Of a stretch of 64,000 nt of DNA, positions 57,021-64,000 are shown piece after piece. Every line of letters starts with the position of its first letter. Within the stretch, counting starts at the first letter, position 1. A model generated the notes under the pieces. That model was not told the DNA's origin. It saw only the letters and a list, made by a program, of their open reading frames with translations, and made no database searches. A program made the translations under genes and the position numbers. Source of the stretch: Deroplatys truncata (Eukaryota; Arthropoda; Insecta; Mantodea; Mantidae); NCBI GenBank assembly GCA_030765065.1, contig CM060978.1, forward strand, positions 215,779,498-215,843,497. The letters are read 5' to 3'.

Positions 57021-57789
57021 TAAAGCTACTTGTACACGATCAAATTTTTGTCAAATTTAGTACTTTACAAGACTTTTCAAGAGTTGTAACAACTTCACAA
57101 CTTTTCTTGTCAAATTTATTCCAATACTTTTAAAGTCTTGAAAGCAAATAAGGACATGCTCTAAACGATCAAAGATATGACAATGATTTGATGGCTTCAG
57201 CCAATGAAATGCGTGTATTTACAGTTTGTCACGAAATCTGCAACATGGCTGAAAGCGAAAAGTAAACAAAAATGGCTACCCGGCCAAGGTATGTCGTATG
57301 TAAACTGATTGGGTTGTACATAAGCTGGCCATGTCTGTATGTCTAGGACTCTGTGGGTTACCACAAGATGAAGCAGGTGAAGGCATATGAAGAAATTACT
57401 GCTAGACAGATTTCCGAACTGTGTATACATTAATGCAATGTTATATAGTGTGGTTAACCTATAGGTTGGTGTTATTTCCGTTGTATTCTATAATCGTAAT
57501 GTGGTTTCATTGGATATAATACGTGAAAGTGCTACATAATATTGGTATAGAACAGTATTTCATTGCAAACTGTTATACCATGATGCAAACAGTAAATTGC
57601 TTTGTGCGTGATACATTACTTATTAATGTGTTCTGAAGGGTTTCAGTTTGAAAAAAGACAACTTGTAAATACACATTTATGACATTGTCCAGTCTTGTCC
57701 AATCTTGTCACATATTGAAAAATGTTTGACAATTTTTCTTGTAAACTATTGAATTGAAAGAAAAGTTTGATCGTGTACAAGGGGCTTTA
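57021..57789. mobile_element. Non-autonomous DNA element with ~24-bp inverted ends
   Basis: Left end TAAAGCTACTTGTACACGAT, continuing CAAA (57021-57044), and right end in reverse complement TAAAGCCCCTTGTACACGAT, continuing CAAA (57766-57789), differ at two of 24 positions. Subterminal 'tttgtcaaattta' and 'gtttgacaattttt' are also inverted. No ORF resembles a transposase, and the target duplication is unclear. Confidence 0.72.
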
Positions 57790-58839
57790 GGGATATAGCT
57801 GAAATTTCTGCATACGCATCACAGATAATTTGTTTAGCAATGTTTGTTTCTAAGGCGCAGAAGGCTATCTAGGATTCAAAGCACATTACTATTAGATTCT
57901 TCACATTTTCTCGTGTTTTAGATTTCCCTGTTGTTTTCTTTCTATTTATTCATTTACTTATTGCGGATTAACAGTGTCTTGAAAGTGTATGTCATTTTCA
58001 TATAGTGGATGTGAACTCCATCGTCGATCTTTAAGACATATCCAATTTTTTTTCTGCAACAGAAATAATTTATAAACACAAAAACAGTTTACTCTTACTA
58101 CACATATGTGTTTGGTGTAGAGAAAGGGGGTTCATAGCGTGCATTTATTTTAGGATACGCCCAGAAAATGAAAGCATTTAATAAAAACGAGAGATAAAAC
58201 ACCCTTAATTACTGAATTAAATGAAATTACTCTCAATCCATGCGCATCATATACATGTAAATCCCAATAACCTCATGAAACTGCACTATTCGTACTTTGA
58301 AACCATCCGCAGTAAACTGCATTTTTGTTTAATTCATTAGTTTGCAAAAAAAAAAAAAAAAAGGATATAAATGTAACGATAATCACTTCAATATTTGTAG
58401 GATCTTCGGTTAGCTTTGGAGAAAAATGCAACAATGCTATAGAAATACCTTGCATACCAGTGTTTCGTATGCGAGCTTAAAATGAGTCGAGGAACATAAG
58501 AAATCCAAACTAACTGCTCGGCTAAGACTTCTGTTGTTACCTACGAAATGCTGTGAGATGAAAGTGCTGATATGGAAATCAATTAATGTTACATATTTTG
58601 TTGTCTTCCTATTCCCTGATCAGATGATGCAACCTTATTTCAAACAAAACAAAATCAATCGTTTACGTATCGATGTGGGCACTGTTCTTGGTAAAGATTC
58701 GGACACATGTTTTCAGAATCTTGTGAAAATCTTATTGTATAAAGGTTTCCGTTTTAGTTCAATAGCCATTAGGTGTTGTTCCCAAAACGGACACTTTGAG
58801 GAGTTATCAGTTTGTTTCCCGGTGGCTTGCGTACTGTAG
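57790..58839. other. Non-coding sequence, nothing recognised
   Basis: An A-run at 58347-58364 is present. ORF 58534-58839 (101 codons) has no known domain. Confidence 0.45.
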
Positions 58840-59110
58840 AAGTTTCTTCCCTGCGTCGCTGCGGGGACTGCTAGTTAGGTCTCTCCTCCGAGTGGACGCT
58901 GGAGGTTGGTTGCTTGTGGGCAGGACCAGGCGGCGTCGGGTGCGTTCTATCTGGAAACATTAGAAACCCCGTCTGCGCTTGCGCTCGTCGTCATCCGCAT
59001 CCTTCGGGTCTCTGCCCTCATTCCTCCTTCCAGGGGGTCTCCGATAGACGCACAAGATGTCGACTTGCCTGCGTGTGCCATCTCCGTCTTTCGCACCTTT
59101 ACCTTTTTCC
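58840..59110. promoter_or_regulatory. CpG-rich island, possible promoter or exon
   Basis: About 20 CpG dinucleotides fall in ~270 bp, in sharp contrast to the AT-rich flanks. A strong pyrimidine tract and AG (CTGCCCTCATTCCTCCTTCCAG) ends at 59032. Two plus frames and one minus frame are open, none with a recognised domain, so strand and role are undecided: an unmethylated promoter or first exon, or a GC-rich repeat. Confidence 0.35.
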
Positions 59111-62100
59111 TGTTTCGGAAAGGCTGGTTGTTTCATCCTTTTGTCATTATGAGTAGGTACATTTCTCAACCCAAACAAAATAAATTTCGCAAATAATACA
59201 ACAATCGCTGCAAAATTTTACATATAAAAGTTGATATACTTTGCGATCAATGGTTTTGAATTGAAATTCCATTTTTTAGTGTCTATTTTACAGTTTGTAA
59301 ACTTCACTAGCACAGCAAATGCCTACAATATATGTAGTACTAAAGTCACTCTCAAGAGAAGCAACCATCTTAAGCAGGGATTTGATGAAAGTTGGCATTA
59401 AGACCTTAACAAACGTAGTGACAGCAGTTTGAGAACTCGTTTGCTTGCTATATCAGACATTGCAGCATGTGACTTGTATGTGCCATTCCCCATACTGTAC
59501 GAATACTTCATGATGGTGCTCCTTCGTATTTATGTGCATCACAAAGCGGAGTTAACTTTGTGTACAATCAGTGTATGTTTATGATAGGCATGATCTTGCC
59601 ACGAAAGTATCAGCATATCACAGAGATTAGTGCTCCTCTTTGGTGGTATCCTCAATATTTTTTGTTAATGCCACATTATCCAAAATGCGGAAGAATCTAG
59701 TTTTATGTGCACGGTTTGCCTTCAACAGCCAGTTTATACTTGAAGCCATTTCTTCCATGTGCTCCGGTTGTGAACCGTTGCTCTGGGGCATGTAATTGCA
59801 TCATCACTTAAAATCCCTAAAACATATTTTTTCTGTTCTTATTTACTGTACTCTTTTATAACCACATCTACAGGCTTCCAATGACTGTTTTTACTACCTA
59901 AAACAGTAAATAGGAAGTACTGTACCTGAAATACTTGACTTTACATCCGTATTATCAGATAAGAGATACCTAAACAGACAAGAAGCCTTTAAATTGAAGC
60001 ACAAGCCCCTAAATGATGAGTACTACGGTATCTGCACGCATAGTTCCAGCCACGACATATCACATATTACGAATCTCGTTGGAATAGTTCCCATGTAAAA
60101 TCGAAGTGAATCCAAATACAGTGTATCTTTTTTGCTTCACTAATTTACTTTGCTGAGAGGGATAATTCCACAATAGTATTAGAATACTGGAAATGGAAAG
60201 GAAACGTGTGGTGGGTGTCAAAGCGCAGGTAAGCCTTTCTGATTCCTCAGAATATGTGGAATATTTCTCGTGCATTTAAAACTTGATGAATTGATGATCA
60301 TGCTTCCAATTACAAACGTACTGAATTGGCTCGCAGTTAAAAGCCTTTTGCATGTCTATAGGCCTCAAAAGACGCCAGAAACGTAAATTCAATTTTGAAA
60401 TAAAGAAGCACTCTCCATACATCAGTAGTCCTCTTGATAGTGTTGCGATCAATAGCATGAATCGTTTACATTACGTCCGAGAAATTTGTTACCTCTTCAA
60501 GAAGATGCAATGAAAACTTACCTGATATCAAGTGAACATTGCTGAAGTTTAAACACAGTGCTGGATGAATTCCACATAAATTACCTTTACGCCTCTCAAT
60601 ACATGAAACAGCTTTTATCTTATTTTTCTCCTTTTTTGTGAGTTAAAAGTCCTTCACCTGGGTAGATCAAATCGGATGATGAATAAACGAAATGGATAAA
60701 ATTATGCTCCATTAAGTCTGAGATCGATAGCTTCCAGAATCTTTGAAACCTTTAATTTATACCCTTAGAAACTTGAGAAATTGGCAGTCTGATCTAGAGA
60801 GTAATTTCAGCCATGCACTATCGAATTTAAATATAATTACATATAGCTTCTTAACAAAACGTCCTGTCAGTTTTGTCCTGTAATATTTTAAGAGGCATTT
60901 ATTTTAAATAGCGTCAACAATGAGAACACATTACACAACTTTCACATTCGCAGAGCAAACAGGAAAAAAGGAATTCCTACCTAAATTTTTCTTACTTTGA
61001 TCCTCTTATGAACACAGGATTTTTTTTCTAAATTATACTTAAACGACTTCAGTCATATTACGTCATACATTTTGAGATATAATGCTTAGCTGTTGATAAG
61101 GATGTGTCGTCATAATTATTGAAATGGAATTTGGACAGAGCTTTAAAGCTTTATTACGTCGGTTAGTTGAAGTATTAACGAAACCAAACCCAACATCCAT
61201 TGCTTGGTATTATGCTTTTCAGATCTTGAAATAGACAAGAATGTTGTTAAAGAAAGCAGCGTATTCTCAGAAGAAACCCATGTGTTCTATGATGTTGAAA
61301 GACACTATAAACGTACTAGAATATCGTTAAGGTTGAGCTTAAAAATGTTCAGCAGTAATATTTGTTTATATCCAACAACCACTCACGTTAAGTAGCAGAT
61401 CCGAAAATAATAGTTTGTGAGAAGATACGAATGTAAATTTTCTTACAGCACTTGAATAAACCACGAAAAAAACAAGGAGTTTTGTAAAACTCAAGACGTG
61501 GCAGGGGAAACTGCCCCCCCCCCCAACAAAGGTGACTGTGAAGTTTATAGAGTAGCTGAAGGACTCTACTAGGGCATTTGATGGTGGACACCAGGCTGTG
61601 TTTATACTGGCTACACAAAACGCGTCCTTTTTTTCCCTTGCTCATTAAAAAGCGCCAAGTTTGAAGACTCGATGTCTCTTCTCATTTCCCCAAAAGAATG
61701 GCAGTGCGTGCGCGTTTGCACACAGGACCCATTAGTGGTCTCTATTCAGGAAGCCAAGGAAGAATTCTTTGACAACAAAACAGCCCTCTGCCTTGCCGAC
61801 ACGCTCGAGCGTTGGCTAACAGCGCCTGCTGTGTGGTGTTATCAGACTCACCTAAGAAACCTGAGGCGAATTACAGTTGGCTATGCTGACAGCATTGTCG
61901 ACGTGTTCATAATTCTAGTTAATGTTTTTATTATTTTGGTGGTAGATACATCCACTTTCTTAAATGTACATTAATGAATAAAACAAATTCATTTCCAGAC
62001 CTAACGCACTGCAAATCGCTGAGTTAAGCATTCAGCCTATACAGGTGTATTACTTTTCCAAGCTGTAATTGTAAAGGTTAGGTAAATCTTCACTTTATTA

Positions 62101-64000
62101 ATACATTCGATACGTTATTGTGGGAGTACCCTGGAGTGCGAACTTTACCAAACTGTGAATAGACCTATGGCAGAGCTTTCTTGGACCTTTATGGCAGAGT
62201 TTGCTGGACCTTTCAACGGTTATTAAGAAATATAATGCACCACGCGTTCTACGAAAGCCTGAGCTGAGGTTCTTCTCCACTATAACCACGAGTATTTATA
62301 ACACTTTGGTTGTACCTACCTACCTTTTTTCAACGCATTGCGCCACTAAAAATCCTTTCGATAAACGGCTCAGTTTTTGCCTCTGAATAAACTGAATGTG
62401 TCCACTAAAAGAAAGAAATAAACTTAATACTTACAGGGGTGGATCTGAACATTAATAGATATTCCCTCTGTTTATCAATTGGAACTATTGTGCAATGTAA
62501 GATAGAGTGTATGGGAAAAGACAAAGCTCAATTCTAGTGTCTTCTTTTCTAAAATTGGAAACAAATTTATATTAATGATATTGATATAGTAGAGGGTATT
62601 TACAGAATGTGACCTGTGGATCTTTGTGCTCTAATTTTAACCTGTGATTCCAGTTGTAAAGGTTCTGTAACCTTTATTGAAGTCTGCAGTAGACAATGAA
62701 AGAATACGAGGTCCTAATAAAGGACCTCTTATTTTTACAAAAGTTTTCCCAACATACAAACGTGAATGCCAGTTCCATATATATTTTTGCGTTATATAAG
62801 TCGGATTATTATTTCCATCTTGAGGTAATTTTAAAAGACACTGCGTTTCAATCAACCTGCTGTACTTGAGACATGTGTTCTTTTAAGCCAAAATGAAGCT
62901 GTAATCCTGTTACGTCCCTCTAGTGAGATCTTATGACGTGTGTACTATTTAGTCGATCCTCAGGACTTCCGTTGTTTTCTGAACGTCCAGCTTTTGACTG
63001 TTGCCTTGATGAGTCAAATGACATTTCAGTTATTGGCTCAGGTTTTCCAGCACCTCTACCCCCTCCCTCTTTTCACCACATGATACAGGAATATCGCTAT
63101 GTGCCGGTACCCACATCAATTCAATGGAGCTGTGTTTCATCAATATTGTAAGGTGCACTAGTCCAGTGAGCGTCGAGGTGACCATGGGGATTTAAATACC
63201 TTTAGAGCAGCTTGACTGATATATACATTTCTCTACTTATAGACCTTATCCACCCTTTTCTAAATGCTTGCCTATACTCGTATGAGAAACGCCCTATCAT
63301 GTTTGTCCGGAATTAAGTTTAAATTTCTACAATATTAACAGCTAATCTGGTTTGGTATCAGACCACCGTTATATAAGATAACCGGCTTTTTCTAGAAGTT
63401 TCTGCTAGCATATCAAACTAATAAGTATTAAAACGGTTTATTTCTAAAATATTTGAGCAAAAATGTTTATTTTTTGTATGATGAACAATGCAAACATTAT
63501 CTGTAAAAACAGCTTATAGAAAGTCTGCGCTTCTGAAGAATGCATGCACATAACGCTCCACTACAATTATGTTTGACCGTTTTATTGGTTGTCCTCAAGA
63601 TTAGAGACTATTCAAGAATTATTTATTTATATGTTTATCTAATGCAATTAATGGCGCAAAAACCAAGTGCCTTTGTTTGAAAGAGATAATTAAACGATAT
63701 TTATGACTCGTTTTATTTTCTTGTCAAATAAAAGCATTAATCAATACAGCATCACAATTGATAAAAAAGGAATGACAATAACGATAGGAGTTAAATCCTA
63801 TATTGTTTGCTCAAACTTACTGAGTGACTGCACTCGCTCCGAGGTGACATAATTTATTCACCAGCCCTAACCGGTCGAGGAGTAATCTCTCAAGAATGCA
63901 TATGCAGTGCACTATCCGCACACAGCTAGCGCTGTAACACACGAGGTTTGGAAGCTTACATCATCCGTATGATAGAATTTCTACTACCCCTATGGAATCA
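59111..64000. other. AT-rich sequence, no gene recognised
   Basis: A C-run lies at 61514-61524. The ORF 61672-61974 (100 codons) starts in a GC-richer stretch (QEAKEEFFDNKTALCLADTL) and ends in a hydrophobic segment, but I recognise no family. The remainder shows no transposon end, SINE head or exon that I can support. Confidence 0.4.

Overview
This is an AT-rich animal nuclear window dominated by transposable elements, almost certainly from an insect. The reasons are a split Drep2-type CIDE-domain gene with a 12.2 kb intron, mariner and Tc1 transposons, several tRNA-derived SINEs, a decayed non-LTR retrotransposon and short CCTAA (insect telomere-type) runs. The large intron and heavy repeat load suggest a large-genome insect; I cannot place it to order. 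No bacterial operon, CRISPR array or rRNA is present.

Layout. 1-31.5 kb is a repeat landscape. Its main component is an ~0.87 kb family, called here the ACTTTCTCTACT family. It has a near-palindromic head, a GT/CT microsatellite at a fixed place, a 12-bp subterminal inverted repeat and a 3' hairpin. At least seven good copies and many relics lie at 1.6-6.8, 8.4-9.2, 11.7-12.6, 17.4-20.7 (reverse), 21.3-21.7 and 25.8-28.5 kb. Copies are nested in T-tracts of older copies and joined head to tail, and the head is also amplified as tandem ~120-bp units. Around and inside them sit two Tc1 elements and a solo Tc1 end, about six tRNA-type SINEs, and a LINE relic (29.6-31.5 kb, minus strand).

31.5-50 kb holds the only confidently recognised host gene. 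Two plus-strand exons (35521-35694 and 47858-49110) join in phase to encode the second half of a CIDE-N domain and the long C-terminal part of a Drep2-like protein. The intron between them carries a mariner copy with two nonsense codons, a transposase C-terminus inside a TIR-like element, and a broken copy of a repeated arthropod protein.

50-64 kb is mostly unannotatable AT-rich DNA with three TIR-bounded non-autonomous elements (a TTAA-flanked piggyBac-type MITE, a 22-bp-TIR element with CCTAA-rich repeats, and a 24-bp-TIR element) and one CpG-rich island that may be a promoter or exon.

How it fits together: the Drep2-like gene is the functional part. The rest records successive transposition, and the nesting gives relative ages. 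The best candidate for an undescribed system is the ACTTTCTCTACT family, whose behaviour resembles Helentron/HINE (DINE-1-like) rolling-circle elements. No database search was possible, so all family names rest on recognised motifs.
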